From contig CM059971.1 of assembly GCA_030490835.1 (NCBI GenBank), positions 99,042,595 through 99,106,594 on the forward strand: DNA of 64,000 nt, in the 5' to 3' direction. Position numbers and translations under genes: made by a program. Each line of letters opens with the position of its first letter. The first letter of the stretch is position 1. Source of the stretch: Annona cherimola. Lineage: Eukaryota > Streptophyta > Magnoliopsida > Magnoliales > Annonaceae. Shown here in pieces: positions 36,870-47,909 of the stretch. Below the pieces are notes generated by a model that was not told where the DNA came from, ran no database searches, and saw nothing but the letters and a program-made list of their open reading frames with translations.

Positions 36870-37605
36870 TAGGGGTGGGAATCGGGGCGGGTCGGGATGG
36901 GTCAGGGTTTGCCCAACCCTAACCTACTTTTCAAAAATCTTGTTTGATCATTATTTTTATACCTGGTCGGGACATGGTCGGTTTGACTCTTACTTTTTTC
37001 TACCAGGTCTAGGGACAAAATTCGGGTCGGTATCAGACCGGTTTCGGGATACCGGGTCGGGTAAAAAATACGGGTCAAATAAGATAATTTTCAAAATTTA
37101 TATATCTATCAAACATAAGTATACATCTATACTAAATTTAAATATTATATGTTTCAATATTTCACTAATTATTAAAAAATACGTAATTAAGAAAAAAAAA
37201 CATTTGAAAATATAGTATACATTTATTAAAATAGGTTAATATACAATTAAATATAAGAGTTATATATGTACATATTTTTTTTATTGATTCTGATATTGCT
37301 TTTTGAATAAATTGATTCTTCTATTGTTGATAGAGTTTATTATAAAAAAGTGAAAAATTTGAAAGAAAATAATAATAATAATATTTCAATATAATCTTAT
37401 AATTTTTTAATAAATTTATACATGCGGGGCGGGTCGGACTCTTCGGGTCGGGACATGGTCGACCCATACTGACACTATTTTTGAATTCGGGTCAAAATTT
37501 CTGACCCATCCCTATGCCGGATAAAAAAATATTAGTTTTATCCGGCTAAAAACAGGTCGGGTCAATGCTGGGTCACGGGTCTACCCGCCCCAATTCCCAC
37601 CCCTA
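36870..37605. mobile_element. hAT-like non-autonomous element rich in CGGGTCGGG
   Basis: Ends TAGGGGTGGGAAT and ATTCCCACCCCTA are perfect 13-bp inverted repeats. The eight bases outside are TCTAAACG and TCTGAATG, six of eight matching, as expected for an aged hAT duplication. Subterminal regions are rich in GGGTCGGG and CCCGACC words on both sides, a common feature of hAT ends. The 91-codon ORF at 36940 is not a transposase. Confidence 0.75.
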
Positions 37606-38910
37606 TCTGAATGTATTCATCATTTCATAAATGACGGTGGATACGAAAGAAATTCAGCCCAAAGCACATTGGTGTATTTAGAATTTTTTAAAATGCACGG
37701 GTACAAGGAAATTAAGAATAAAATTCATAAAGATAGGTACAATTTGAATTTGTCTTAATTTAATTAAAATCTCCTCATTCTATCTCTTATTTAAGCTTTT
37801 TTTAAATAAAAGCGTTCAGATCTTGTTATAAGTTCAGTATTAAGTACCAACGATTTCCAAGTGAATCCAAACTTCAGCAACGACAAAATTAAAATCACTT
37901 TCTAGGTCCACCTATTGCTCTTTCTAAACATAGACGTACACTTTAAGCTCCAAAAAGTCTAGGATTTTCAATCACTTCAAATTCCACAAAAAGAGCATTG
38001 TTGCGGAACAGATTGGGGAAGTATTCGTTGGAATTGGTAGAATTGAGTAATGTTTCGGTACACCCAGGTGAAACGAAAAAAATTTCAATGCACCCGAGTC
38101 CAAAACCCATTTTTAAAATTTTTATTAATTTTTATAAAATTGTTAATTTAGATGTGTTTAATCTATAAACCAAAATTTATCATTTTTAGATATCAATATA
38201 GATTTTTATTTCTAAAAATAAGGGGTTTTAGTCATTTCTAAATCCCAAAATACTCTTATTTTTAAAATAATATATATACATATTCAAAAATAATAAAACT
38301 TAATACATAAGTTAAATACACCAACATTAATAATTTTATAAAAAATTTCAAAAATTTTTAAAAATAAAATTTGCACCTTTTTGATGAGTATTTTTGCAAT
38401 CATCTTAAATGGTACTACAATCAATTAGACCTTGAGATATTGCAACAATTTTTATATAACATTCAAACAGATATCTAATAATATTTTTGATAAAAAATAT
38501 CTAATAATATTTTTAATTTTTTATTTGGTGGATACTCCTATAAAAATTAGGAAGGCTGCCACCACCACTGCTCGATCCAGCATCGCACTTATGAAAGCCA
38601 AACGTTGTACCACAATGCCATTGGCACATTGCCAAATTTTGCCTTTATCTGCATTAAAATTTTAATACATCCAGATGCATAAATACTCGGTAGAATTACC
38701 AACGGGATTGTCTCTTGTGCTGCGAAGAACAGTCTTAAACATTGGAAAAGAGAAGGATTGATGAAATGGCCCTACCTTGACATGCATCACAAAAATCAAA
38801 TGAAGGATGACATTCCATTCCTTCTCATCTCTCTCTTCAGCGTTTCGAAACTATATATGGAACAGTACTGCAATTTAAAAAAACAGCAATACAATAACAT
38901 AATGAGGGAT
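37606..38910. other. gene-free stretch with a superfamily-B-like foldback
   Basis: About 38060-38390 carries a core with TAGATGTGTTTAATCTATAA and an inverse block AAGTTAAATACACCAACATT, matching the superfamily-B layout; its ends (GGTACACCCAGG, CACCTTTTTGATG) are weak. A micro-insertion lies at 38471-38514. No gene. Confidence 0.45.
38471..38514 (+). mobile_element. 8-bp micro-insertion with 18-bp direct repeat
   Basis: ATATCTAATAATATTTTT occurs at 38471-38488 and exactly again at 38497-38514, separated by GATAAAAA. It is the shortest insert of the series; polymerase slippage is the alternative. Confidence 0.45.
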
Positions 38911-38914
38911 GACT

Positions 38915-39180
38915 TAGTTGGGCTGGCCTAAGTTGGGCTTTACTTAGGCCAGCCTAAAAAATATTTTTTATTTTTTTTAGTTTTTTTTATGGACATGTAA
39001 AGTTAAGTATATTTAATCTATAAATCACATTTTACTATTTTTGGATATTTTTGAGTATTTTTAAAAAATTTTAAATGCAGTAATATTTTCATAATTTTTC
39101 TGAGACTCTATGAAAAAACTGAAAAAATATATTTTACAGCGGGACACATGGCTACCCATGCGGCCAGCCTTAAAAAATCA
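38915..39180. mobile_element. superfamily-B-like MITE with GGCCAGCC termini
   Basis: The left part has TTAGGCCAGCCTAAAAAA and the right part GCGGCCAGCCTTAAAAAA in a pattern that pairs with TTAGTTGGGCTGGCC. The interior has AAGTATATTTAATCTATAAA and TTTTTGGATATTTTTGAG of the superfamily-B core. Exact ends were not fixed. Confidence 0.5.
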
Positions 39181-39240
39181 CCCCTCTAACATAATTTGTT
39201 GCATATGATAAAATGTTAGTGATCTCATATGGTCGCTCTT

Positions 39241-39372
39241 TTTTTCTTTTTTCTTTTTTCTTTTTTATTTGACCAGAGCCTAGCGCTGAATGGCCTCGCA
39301 TTCCATGGGAATCTAATATCGGATCAGGAGTATGCAATCCCATACATGGAACCAACTGCTAAGGCAGGTTCA
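39241..39372 (-). mobile_element. tRNA-derived SINE with target duplication
   Basis: On the minus strand it starts with a box-A-like CTTAGCAGTTGG, later reads TATTAGATTCCC (box-B-like), and ends GGCTCTGGTCAAAT followed by an A-rich tail broken by G. TCATATGGTCGCTCTT (39225-39240) and TCATATGGTCACTCTT (39373-39388) are the duplication, 15 of 16 matching. The last bases resemble the SINE at 57453 (CTCGGCCAAATC plus A-run), so the two look like one family. Confidence 0.75.
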
Positions 39373-39388
39373 TCATATGGTCACTCTT

Positions 39389-40182
39389 AAATAGGACTGA
39401 GCGATGGTAAACAACATTTATTATTTTTTTTTAAAGAAAGATAGATTACACTTAAAATCTCTCATCAAATTTAGTAATTTTTTTGAATTTTTTTGGTATT
39501 TTATTTTAGATTTTAAAAATCAATGAAAGTTCATGGACATATCCTATTTGTTGATTTTCAAAAATCAAAATAAAATATCAAATTTTTTTAAAAAATTAAT
39601 CAAATTAATTTCACATGATGGAAGATTTTAGGTAGAGCATAGAATTAAATAAAAATAAAAATAAATAAATAACTCATTATAAAAATTATTTCTTGTAATT
39701 TCGAGTAGCAAATATTTTGCTCTCATTTGGTTACATATATAGTTAGTGATATACGTGTAAGTACAACAAATGAATACATACGCAACCAAAATAAAGCTAT
39801 GAATTAGGTATATATGATATTGTATGTAATAAAATTTTTTATTGTAATTAAAAACGATATGCAACCAAATGTTTGCTACTTCTTATAACAGGAAGTAATT
39901 TTTTATTTATCACATAGCATTTTTAAATAAAATATTTTTTTGTTATTATGAGGGGCAGAGGCCTGGCACCATCAAAAGCAGCAAAGAATGGATATGACAT
40001 CCTTTAAGAGAATGAGGAGGTGGAAATCTTATTTTCTCTTTTCTGTTATTAGCATTAATGTTTTATTTTAAAGGTTACATAATTTTCCCCTCTAACCGTT
40101 ATTTTGAAAAAAAAATCTTATTTATGAACTTTACCGATAAAATTAACATGATTATAGGCTATATCCACACAATTATATACTT
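39389..40182. other. gene-free AT-rich stretch
   Basis: About 39450-39640 folds on itself weakly (TTTTGAATTTTTTTGGTATT against AAATATCAAATTTTTTT). Near 39690 and 39870 short GCAACCAAATGTTTGCTAC-like words recall CACTA subterminal repeats but no terminus was found. No gene. Confidence 0.4.
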
Positions 40183-40199
40183 AAATCTTGATCCACTTG

Positions 40200-40413
40200 C
40201 TAACCGGGGTTAGTCTGGTTAATCAAGACTCTGGCCCAATGGCTATAAAGCCTTGAGTTTGAGTCTCCCATGAGTCGGAGTTCGGTTGATGAGAACTTAG
40301 TCTTCCATGTATAGGCATGAGCTTTTGGTTTCACTTTAAAAATTATGAGAGTTTGTTATCTTCTAAGCTTTGTTGTAATATCAGATGAAATATAACTTCT
40401 ATACCGAATAAAA
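40200..40413 (+). mobile_element. tRNA-derived SINE, second family
   Basis: About 214 bp flanked by AAATCTTGATCCACTTG (40183-40199) and AAATCCTAATCCACTTG (40414-40430), 15 of 17 matching. The head has CTGGCCCAATGGCTATAAAG (box A) and TTGAGTTTGAGTCTCCC (box B) at tRNA-like spacing; the tail is an A-run. It differs in length and 3' end from the 39241 and 57453 copies. Confidence 0.7.
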
Positions 40414-40430
40414 AAATCCTAATCCACTTG

Positions 40431-41316
40431 ACCTTTATGTTTAAGTGTGTGAAGTTTGGCCAATAGTATTAAATTGTTGTTGATAAGTTGTTTTTTTTTT
40501 TGCAAAATTTCAAAAATAAGAATCTTTTGGCAAACTCAATAGTTACAATCTATTACTATTGATTTTACAAAAAGATTCCTGTTTTTGAAAATTTTGTAAA
40601 AATATACTTCTTAACAACAATTTATTATAGCGTATCCCATAAAAAATAGTTTAGCATAAAATTGTAAATTCATAAAAGGATAGGGACATCCATGCAAATA
40701 GCCTTTTTAATTAGTGTGATATTTACTCACAAAACCTCTTTTTTAATTATTATTTACATTATTAGTCATTGTCTTCTATTTTTTATCTTAAAACCTATCA
40801 TTTTTTGTTATTTTCAGTTATTATTTTCTATCTTGGTATATATATATATACACAATATTTCTTAATTTCATTTCCTTAACTTTTCAAAATTTTAATTTTA
40901 ATTTTTCACATTCCCAAATCTACCGTGGTAGATCACCAAAAAACCATACCATTGTTGCACATCATGTTATATTTCATTAAAGAGGAAAACCATCAAACTA
41001 GCCACACTAATAATACAATCCGGCGTGCTCGGGAACTTTTAAAATTTTTGGATAAAAATTTTTGGTGTTGAAAATTTTGAAATGTGAAAAGATAATTTGA
41101 TATGACAGAGATAATGATAAGAGAAAAAATAAGTTAGTATAAAAATAATTTAAAATTAAGATAGTTATATAGAAAAATATAAACAATTAATCAAAAATAG
41201 AATAATTATAGAAAGTGAAAATTTTTTATTTGAAAAGTTAACAAGATAAACCCTCAAACGCGTGACGCTAACGATGCAAACTTTTTCCTTATATATACAG
41301 TATATATATAGTTGTT
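40431..41316. other. gene-free AT-rich stretch
   Basis: No gene seen. About 41030-41255 looks like a decayed Tourist-like MITE (GTGCTCGGGAACTTTTAAAA at the left, AACAAGATAAACCCTCAAAC at the right). Confidence 0.4.
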
Positions 41317-41325
41317 GTCCATTTC

Positions 41326-41667
41326 GGATGCTGGTCGTATGCTCCCGGGTGCATACGCCTATTATTTTTATTTTTTTGAAATTTTTTTTACAGAATTATT
41401 AATCTAGGTGTATTTAATATGTGTATAAATTTTTACCATTTTTGAAGTATTTTAGATATTTATTTTTTATTTCTGAAAATTAGACTGTTTTCAAAAATAA
41501 AAAATAAAAAATTAAAATATCTAAAAAGTGGTAAAAATTGATACATATGTTAAATACACTTAGATTAATAGTTTTATAAAAAAAAATTCAAAAAAAAAAA
41601 AAAAAGAGGTGTATGCAGCCGGTAGCATTGAGGGTTGTATGATCCGTGGAGCATACGACCAGAATCG
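41326..41667. mobile_element. Mutator-type MITE, superfamily B, 9-bp duplication
   Basis: GTCCATTTC flanks it exactly at 41317-41325 and 41668-41676. Ends contain CTGGTCGTATGCTCC and inverse GGAGCATACGACCAG. The interior carries TAGGTGTATTTAATATGTGT and its inverse. 342 bp, no coding. Its core is shared with the 35814 element while the outermost bases differ. Confidence 0.82.
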
Positions 41668-41676
41668 GTCCATTTC

Positions 41677-42968
41677 CCTTCGGACGATTCTCATCATGAC
41701 AACTACCGTACGCATGTATTTTACGTACAGCATTCACGCACAGGTACAAGTAATTAGTCCAAATGTGGTCGCCATCATCTGATTATGGACAGTGGTCCAT
41801 GCATAGCCACACAGCTACGTTACTTTCACCCACATACGCTAGCTAAGAGCCAAGTAGTAGGAGGGCCCACCATCTGACATTCATCAGATGGTGTTGTTGG
41901 ATGGCATATATGGACAGAATCCTCGCCTATACACAGCATCATTTGCGGCATTATATTTCTTTCTTTTGATTTCTCTGAGAGAGAAGGTGACATTTTATGG
42001 CATATATTTGCAGTCAATCCACGGTGCCCCCATCAAAGGGCATTCTAATCCGTGCCATGAAAAAGACCCCAATCTTTCTTCAATGCCATGAAAACGACTC
42101 CAATCTTTCTTCAATTCCCTTTTTTCCCCTCTCCTTCTTCTTTTTCTTCTTTAAAAATTTTTTGTTTTATAAAAAAAGAAAAATTTCTCCCGTTCGGCAA
42201 TGTTTTCAACAACCAAGCCGACCAAAGTACAAAAGCTGATCAGTGCCATGCATTGATGCTGGAAGATCTTGACCGTTCTCAGAAATGGGGAAAAAACGCT
42301 AGCCTTTCTTCGTGGGATATTAAAAGAATTGTCCGTGTTCAAGCGGTCGAACATAATGAATCTTGAACAGGCCTAGGTTCTGTAAAATGTTTTAACTTTT
42401 GGGCATCAGGCATCCATTGCCCGCTCTACCGTTTTAAAAGGTTTGGATCGACCACATATCGACGTGCGATGCTCGCCAGCCTGGGAAACTGCAATTAGGA
42501 CCGCCAAGCACGACGAGCAAAATATAAAATTCTCTCATAAATTATGAATTTATTAATTATATACATTCATATCAGATACTCTTTTTTTTTTCCAAAAATT
42601 TTAAAATTTGCTTAATTGCAACTTTCAAGGTAATATGAGTTTCTTTTTACGTACTGCTCGAATGAATGGTTACCAGATTCGAAATAATAGTGCGGATTGT
42701 TTAGACTAAAATCCTCAAGTAATTACTGTGAGTTAAGTGTGGGTCCGATAAAAAAAAAGATATTTTCATCAATACGTTGAAATTGTTTTGGTTCTCAGAA
42801 TGTTTTATACGGACTGAATATATACACACACATATTCATGACTAGGTAATTAAAAAATGTAAAGGGAAAGTTTCCCAATAAACAGGACTCTCATATCAAG
42901 TAAACTTTCTGTCTACGTATATACAAATTAATTAATTACACGTCAATTTTCACTGCAACAAATGCCAA
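41677..42968. other. gene-free stretch
   Basis: No supported gene. A 31-bp tandem duplication (CCATGAAAAAGACCCCAATC and its near copy, 42053-42114) lies in pyrimidine-rich sequence. The ORFs at 41888-42366 overlap in several frames and are not convincing. Confidence 0.45.
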
Positions 42969-42977
42969 TAAATGTTG

Positions 42978-43416
42978 AGTTTTTTTGCATTTTAAAGCCT
43001 CTAACTTTTCCTATTTGCATTTTAAATCCTAAACCTTAGTCGTTTGCATTTTAAACCTAGAAAACATTGGTTCTTTTGCATTTTAAACCTTGACCCATAA
43101 CAATGTTAAAAACTACTGTCAATTCATGCAAAATAACGTGAATACTCTTCAATATTTAAAAAAATATTCAAATTTGTATTATTGGAGCAAAAAAAATAGA
43201 GAAAGCATAATAGTCAAGTTTAAAATGTAAATTTTTTAAAAAATATTGGAAGATATTTATATTATTTTATATAGATTAATGTTAATTTTTAACATTGTTA
43301 TGGGTCAGTTTAAAATGCAAAAAAATAATTTTTTCAGGATTTCAAATGTAAACGGCCAAACTTTGGGGGTTTAAAATGCAAATAAACAAAGTTAGGGGAT
43401 TTAAAATGAAAATTCA
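42978..43416. mobile_element. foldback element built on TTGCATTTTAAA words
   Basis: The left side repeats TTTGCATTTTAAA four times at about 40-bp spacing; the right side holds the inverse TTTAAAATGCAAA words. About 440 bp with ACATTGTTATGGGTCA mirrored by TGACCCATAACAATGTT, so the arms pair closely. It abuts the next element at 43417. Confidence 0.6.
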
Positions 43417-44176
43417 GGTAATTTGCAAATATACTCATTTTAGTTTGATCAAAATTACAAATATACCCATATCGTTTCAAAAATTATAAATAACCTCATA
43501 CAGTTTAACCATAATTGTAAATAACCCCCATGCCATTATGACGAAAACTAGTATTATGCACTTAGGCGTATTACGACTCGATGTACCTGTGTGTATTTCA
43601 TCTATTTTTTATTTTTCTAATTTTTTTTTCATAAAACTATTAATCTAAGTGTATTTAACATATGTATCAATTTTTTTTATCAATTTTGGAGAGTTTTAGA
43701 TTTTTTTTTTAATTTTTAAAAATTAGTGGCATTTTTAGTAATTTAAAATTACTAAAATGCCACCGAGTTTTAAAAATCTGAAAAAATATCTAAAAATCTC
43801 CAAAAATGATAAAGATTGGTACACATGTTAAATACATTTAAATTAATAGTTGTGTAAAAAAATTTTAAAAATGGATGTATGCACTTTCATTATGACATCG
43901 TCATGGTGTCGTATATTTGCAAAAACATGCAAACTATCTGGGTGTGTTTGCAATCCAGAAATTAAGTGATATATTTAATTTTTGCAAATAACTTCCACAT
44001 AATTTAATCTTAATTGAAAATTACTCTCATGTCATGAAGATACAGTAATAAAGTCATATCAGTGTGGGATTATTTGCAATTATGGTTAAACTATGTGGGG
44101 ATTATTTTGAATTTTTAAAATTATATGACATATTTGTATTTTTAATTACACTAAGTGAGTATATTTGCAAATTACC
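43417..44176. mobile_element. TIR element with GGTAATTTGCAAATATACTC ends, carrying a nested MITE
   Basis: The left terminus GGTAATTTGCAAATATACTC recurs inverted at the right as GAGTATATTTGCAAATTACC, a perfect 20-bp repeat, with further inverted similarity (AACCATAATTGTAAATAA against TTATTTGCAATTATGGTT). At 43555-43885 it contains a superfamily-B MITE, so it is older than that insertion. No transposase. Confidence 0.72.
43555..43885. mobile_element. superfamily-B MITE nested in the 43417 element
   Basis: The core AATCTAAGTGTATTTAACAT and TTAGTGGCATTTTTAGTAAT recurs inverted (ATTACTAAAATGCCACCGAG, ATGTTAAATACATTTAAATT). Terminal bases are weakly paired around ATGCACTT and its counterpart TATGCACTT. 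ATTATGAC-like bases occur on both sides (CATTATGAC at 43535 and 43890), a possible 9-bp duplication that I could not place exactly. Confidence 0.6.
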
Positions 44177-44482
44177 CGTAAATGTTGCTAACTTTTTTGC
44201 TACATAAAATTAAAATTAGTTGCATATAGATTAATTAGTGGGTAAATACTTATCTAGTTATAAATGTTTGACTACCTAAGGGTAGTAACGTGTGGTCAAA
44301 CATAATTAATTTTGTATTATTCGCAACCAACTATCACATAATTAGTTGTAGTCATTGACATGTGGCTGCAAATAATGATGCTTAGTTGATTGCAAGTAAT
44401 ATTAAAATTAAACTACTAATGGTGGCTCTATATAATTTATGTTATCGTGTTTGAAAGATCTTTTCTAAAACATATATAATTA

Positions 44483-44523
44483 GTATTACACTTCTGTTTC
44501 TCAAAAAAATGTATTACACTTCT
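44483..44523 (+). mobile_element. poly-A micro-insertion with 13-bp direct repeat
   Basis: GTATTACACTTCT at 44483-44495 recurs exactly at 44511-44523. The insert is GTTTCTCAAAAAAAT. Confidence 0.65.
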
Positions 44524-46266
44524 AATCGGAAGAAATCTAGGACCACCCTAACATTGACAATTTAATATTTTTAGGATAAAATAAATAAACGACATTTTCA
44601 TGATAGTTAAGAAGGAAAACATAGATTTCAAACGGTGGGAGTTACGGAAAACTATTAGCCTGCCTTTAGTGGCAACTCCACGGTGGTAGCCATAAAAATA
44701 AGACTACATTAACAGATAAAATAAAATTGATTTTGATTAGTATAACATGATTTATTTAATCTGACACATTATATATATATATATTTATGTCTTTTAACTA
44801 AATGAATCTTAAAAAGTGTATATATGCTGTCACAATTACATCACAACATTTTTTTTATATTGAATTACATCATAATATTTTTACGTGACAAAAGTATAGT
44901 TTTTATAATTTTTGCTTATTTAAGATCATTTTAACATCTTATTTGTGTGATTTTTGCTACCAGTACTTAAAACTATATTTTAAATCTAATGTATGATTTG
45001 ATTATTGAAAAAAAAAAAAAAAAAAAAAAACCAAAAAATTTCTTCTATGAGTTACAGCGGATTTCGCACTCAAGTCGGATCCGGCCAGGAGGCAGTCAAA
45101 AGTACAATCGAGAATCTCTAAATTAACAACCCCATCATCGCACTTGAAGAATGCCGCCAGTGTCAGCCCCGACCCTGGTCGATAAGCAGTTGGATGGATG
45201 TATAGATGTACTGCAGCGCAGGCCAATCATTGGTTGGTAATCGCTGCTGTTATGAGATGGTTTTAATTAATTAAATTGGCTAAGGAAGATTGAAGAGGTA
45301 GATACGCGGGCATGGATTGATAGGTGATAAGAAAACAATATTCCAAGCTTATTTAATATGTGTATGTCCAAGTCGTGGGGAGTGGGGATAAGATTGGCTT
45401 CACGTGGGGGGAGTTGTTTGGATGGATCCCGCGTCCCAATTGTAAAATCACCGGCGCGTCAGACCTTCACGTGGAATTCCCATGCAATCTATGACAATTG
45501 ACACCCCACCGTTGGTTTTCTTCAATGACATTCAAAGACTCACACCCCAAATTCGTACCCAAATCACTCCCAAAGACGACAAAACTCTCTCTCCGTTTTT
45601 TTCCTTTTCTTCTTCTCTGCTCACGTCTGCATCCTGAGCCAAATTTTTTTAAAACACAACAGTCAATTTAATTGCAGCTAAACTTACATTTGGTTGCAAA
45701 TATATGTAGTTGCATATAAAAGAATTTCTTGTAATGCACCTCCGTGTCCAAGGGTAATTAGAGACTAATTAAAAGTATTTCTCATACAGGTACAAAATAA
45801 AATTGCCTATATCAACTATAAACTATGTAAGCTTTTATAAATATTATAAGATAATATAATTGAAGTATTTGAATATTAAATCTTGGCATCTTGGACGGAT
45901 CTGCATGTAGTTAAAACTAAGCCTTAACAATTTAAATTATTTGAAAGTATTATCAAATTTCCATCTTATAAATAAGAACCGAATTTTTTTTTGCTGTGAT
46001 CTGGATTCATTTACGGATATGGATGGTCGCAGGCTAAGTTGCCAGTATCAATTACGTGTGCGGAATAAATTCTACACCATGGTTGGTTCCGATAGTCGGA
46101 TCAACAGCATGGGATCGAGTCCCAGGTTGCAGAGCACGCGTAGAACGTCCTAGATCTCGAATACCAACAGATGAGAATTGAGATGAGATATACGCAAACC
46201 CTTAGGAAAAAAAAACAAAAAAAAAGAAAAAGCTGAAGATCATCCACCTTGTATTAACCGGCAAAC

Positions 46267-46312
46267 GCTAGAAACACCTTTCAAAAAAAAAAAAAAAAAA
46301 AAATTGCTAGAA
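46267..46312 (+). mobile_element. possible poly-A micro-insertion
   Basis: GCTAGAA at 46267-46273 and 46306-46312 bounds ACACCTTTC followed by about 20 A residues. The repeat is short, so support is limited. Confidence 0.4.
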
Positions 46313-46884
46313 GCTAAATGCCTTTTTCTCTTCTCGTATGAGGACGATCGATATAGAGTCTAGCTATAGCTAGCTCGAAGCCTAGAATGATATATAATCA
46401 ATAACTTGCCAAAATTTATACTTTCACAACTCTTGATATCTAAGAAAGTGATCTTCCCTTTTTCTACTTTCCTTTTAAAGTTAGATCGTCAAGATCATTA
46501 GAAAGGTTTGTTATCACAGAAAAAATGATAAAACAAAAACATTACTAAATGGCAGGGGCCAGCGTCGGCGGTCCAAAGACTCCAAACTAATGGCACATTG
46601 TTTGGTAAGAGCGGGTTAGCATGTATATGCATGCACATGCAGGGTATATGAGACTCTGCATGTGAGTGAGATGAGGTACCGGTTGCAACTATAGCATGGG
46701 TTTTCTTTTCTTTTTCTTCCTTTTGTAACTAACAAGAGGAGGAATCCATCTGTGCATTTCAATATATAAGAAACAAAAATTTTAAAGGTACCAGATGAAG
46801 TTAATCCACAAATCTATTCACCAGTAAATTTTTAACAATCCCAACAGAAAACCTACAAATGACAACGAGAGTGGGAGAACTGCG

Positions 46885-46985
46885 GAGACACTCGAAAACT
46901 GATCAATAAGACATTTTACAAGCTCCCAAATTGCTAGAGAGACACTCAAGAACTGATCAATGAGACATTTTACACGCTCTCAAAT
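46885..46985. repeat. 54-bp tandem duplication downstream of HEC
   Basis: Two units starting GAGACACTC share ACTGATCAATAAGACATTTT (second copy ATGAG in place of ATAAG) and end in CTC-CAAATT. On the HEC transcript strand this lies 70-170 bp past the stop codon, probably in the 3' UTR or terminator region. Confidence 0.7.
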
Positions 46986-47052
46986 TAAGGACCATAATAT
47001 ATATAACTAGCTAGGCACGCAATATTTGTAGATCCAATCCATTTTCAATTAG

Positions 47053-47841
47053 CTAAGCCGTTGTGTAAGGCTGGAAAATCTGGGAAGGCTGATAACCTTT
47101 TGCAATGGAAGAGAAATTCATGTTGGAAATCTCTGCAGCCGACAGACCATGTCCTGCAATATTCCGAGTGGACGCCACCCTTTCAAGAGATTGCACTTGA
47201 TTCTTCAAGAACTTCACATAATGGATTGCTTCGTCCAACATGGAGGCCGTGTCCATCTTCGTCCCACCTGGCACCAGTCTCTGGAGAATCCTGATCCGCT
47301 CGCTTATCCTCTCCCTCCGATGCCTCGCAGCCACGCTCTGTGGGTCTTTCGAGATCTTCACGTTCCGCCGCTTTGGTGGCTTTATGGATTCTGGGTCGAT
47401 GTGGACGGGCTGCATCACGGCTATCCGGAAGATCATCTCCCTCATCGCCGCAACGGAGTTCCGTTTCTGCTCCGGTAATGGAGACGCGGTTGCAGCAGAC
47501 GACATATCACCTGCGTTCCTCAGCCTTCCAACCGTGGCGTCGGAGAAGACGCTGGGCGTTGCCGGCTCATGAAGTGAGTTGGAGAGAAACGGCGATGATG
47601 GAGGGTGATTGAACAGTCCATGTGAGGTTGCTGAGATGGGATCGAAAGATGGTGGTGTAGTAGAAGTTGCACCAGCTGGGAATTCCAACGGTGGTGGTGG
47701 TAGCTCCCCCATGTCTGAGAAGGGCACACCGCAGCACTCGGGGAGCTTGTCCATGGGGATCATCATCATCATCATGTCCATCTCGTCTTCTCTCTCGTGC
47801 TTTATCAGGTCTCCATCCATGGAATTTTTTTTCCCCGACAA
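47053..47841 (-). CDS. HEC: HECATE-class bHLH transcription factor
   Basis: Single-exon gene, 262 aa. An acidic, Met- and Pro-rich N-terminal half leads to the HEC-specific stretch [19 protein letters not shown] (residues 133-151) and [14 protein letters not shown]. The bHLH follows at about 167-217, with [14 protein letters not shown] as basic region and helix 1 and [19 protein letters not shown] as helix 2. The basic region has Gln168, Ala172 and Arg176 where E-box binders have His, Glu and Arg; this atypical pattern is known for the HEC/IND group. HEC proteins are nuclear, dimerise with other bHLHs such as SPATULA, and act in gynoecium, transmitting tract and meristem control. Which HEC paralogue this is cannot be told. 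A second in-frame ATG seven codons in (MDGDLIK) matches some family starts and may be the real one. Confidence 0.93.
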   Translation of the reverse strand: MSGKKNSMDGDLIKHEREDEMDMMMMMIPMDKLPECCGVPFSDMGELPPPPLEFPAGATSTTPPSFDPISATSHGLFNHPPSSPFLSNSLHEPATPSVFSDATVGRLRNAGDMSSAATASPLPEQKRNSVAAMREMIFRIAVMQPVHIDPESIKPPKRRNVKISKDPQSVAARHRRERISERIRILQRLVPGGTKMDTASMLDEAIHYVKFLKNQVQSLERVASTRNIAGHGLSAAEISNMNFSSIAKGYQPSQIFQPYTTA

Positions 47842-47852
47842 AACACAGAATT

Positions 47853-47909
47853 AAAAGGAGAGATATCGATCTTGTCAAAAAAAAAAAAAAAAAAAGGAGA
47901 GATATCGAG
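47853..47909 (+). mobile_element. poly-A micro-insertion in the HEC 5' leader, 17-bp direct repeat
   Basis: AAAAGGAGAGATATCGA at 47853-47869 recurs exactly at 47893-47909. Between them lies TCTTGTC plus an A-run (23 bp). It sits 12 bp upstream of the HEC start codon; on the HEC transcript it would be a U tract in the leader. Confidence 0.65.

Larger units (their letters stand above)
44188..46880. other. gene-free stretch downstream of the HEC gene
   Basis: No gene is supported. Notable items: a micro-insertion at 44483-44523, a long A-run at 45008-45030, a possible CACTA terminus at about 45690-45740 (GTTGCATATAAAAGA then TTTCTTGTAATG) and a second A-run with a 7-bp direct repeat at 46267-46312. 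The ORFs at 45002-45226 and 45941-46153 are unsupported. Confidence 0.45.

Noticed and set aside
47149..47612. Plus-strand ORFs of 90-110 codons across the HEC gene
   Set aside because: Antisense and out-of-frame shadows of a conserved bHLH coding sequence.
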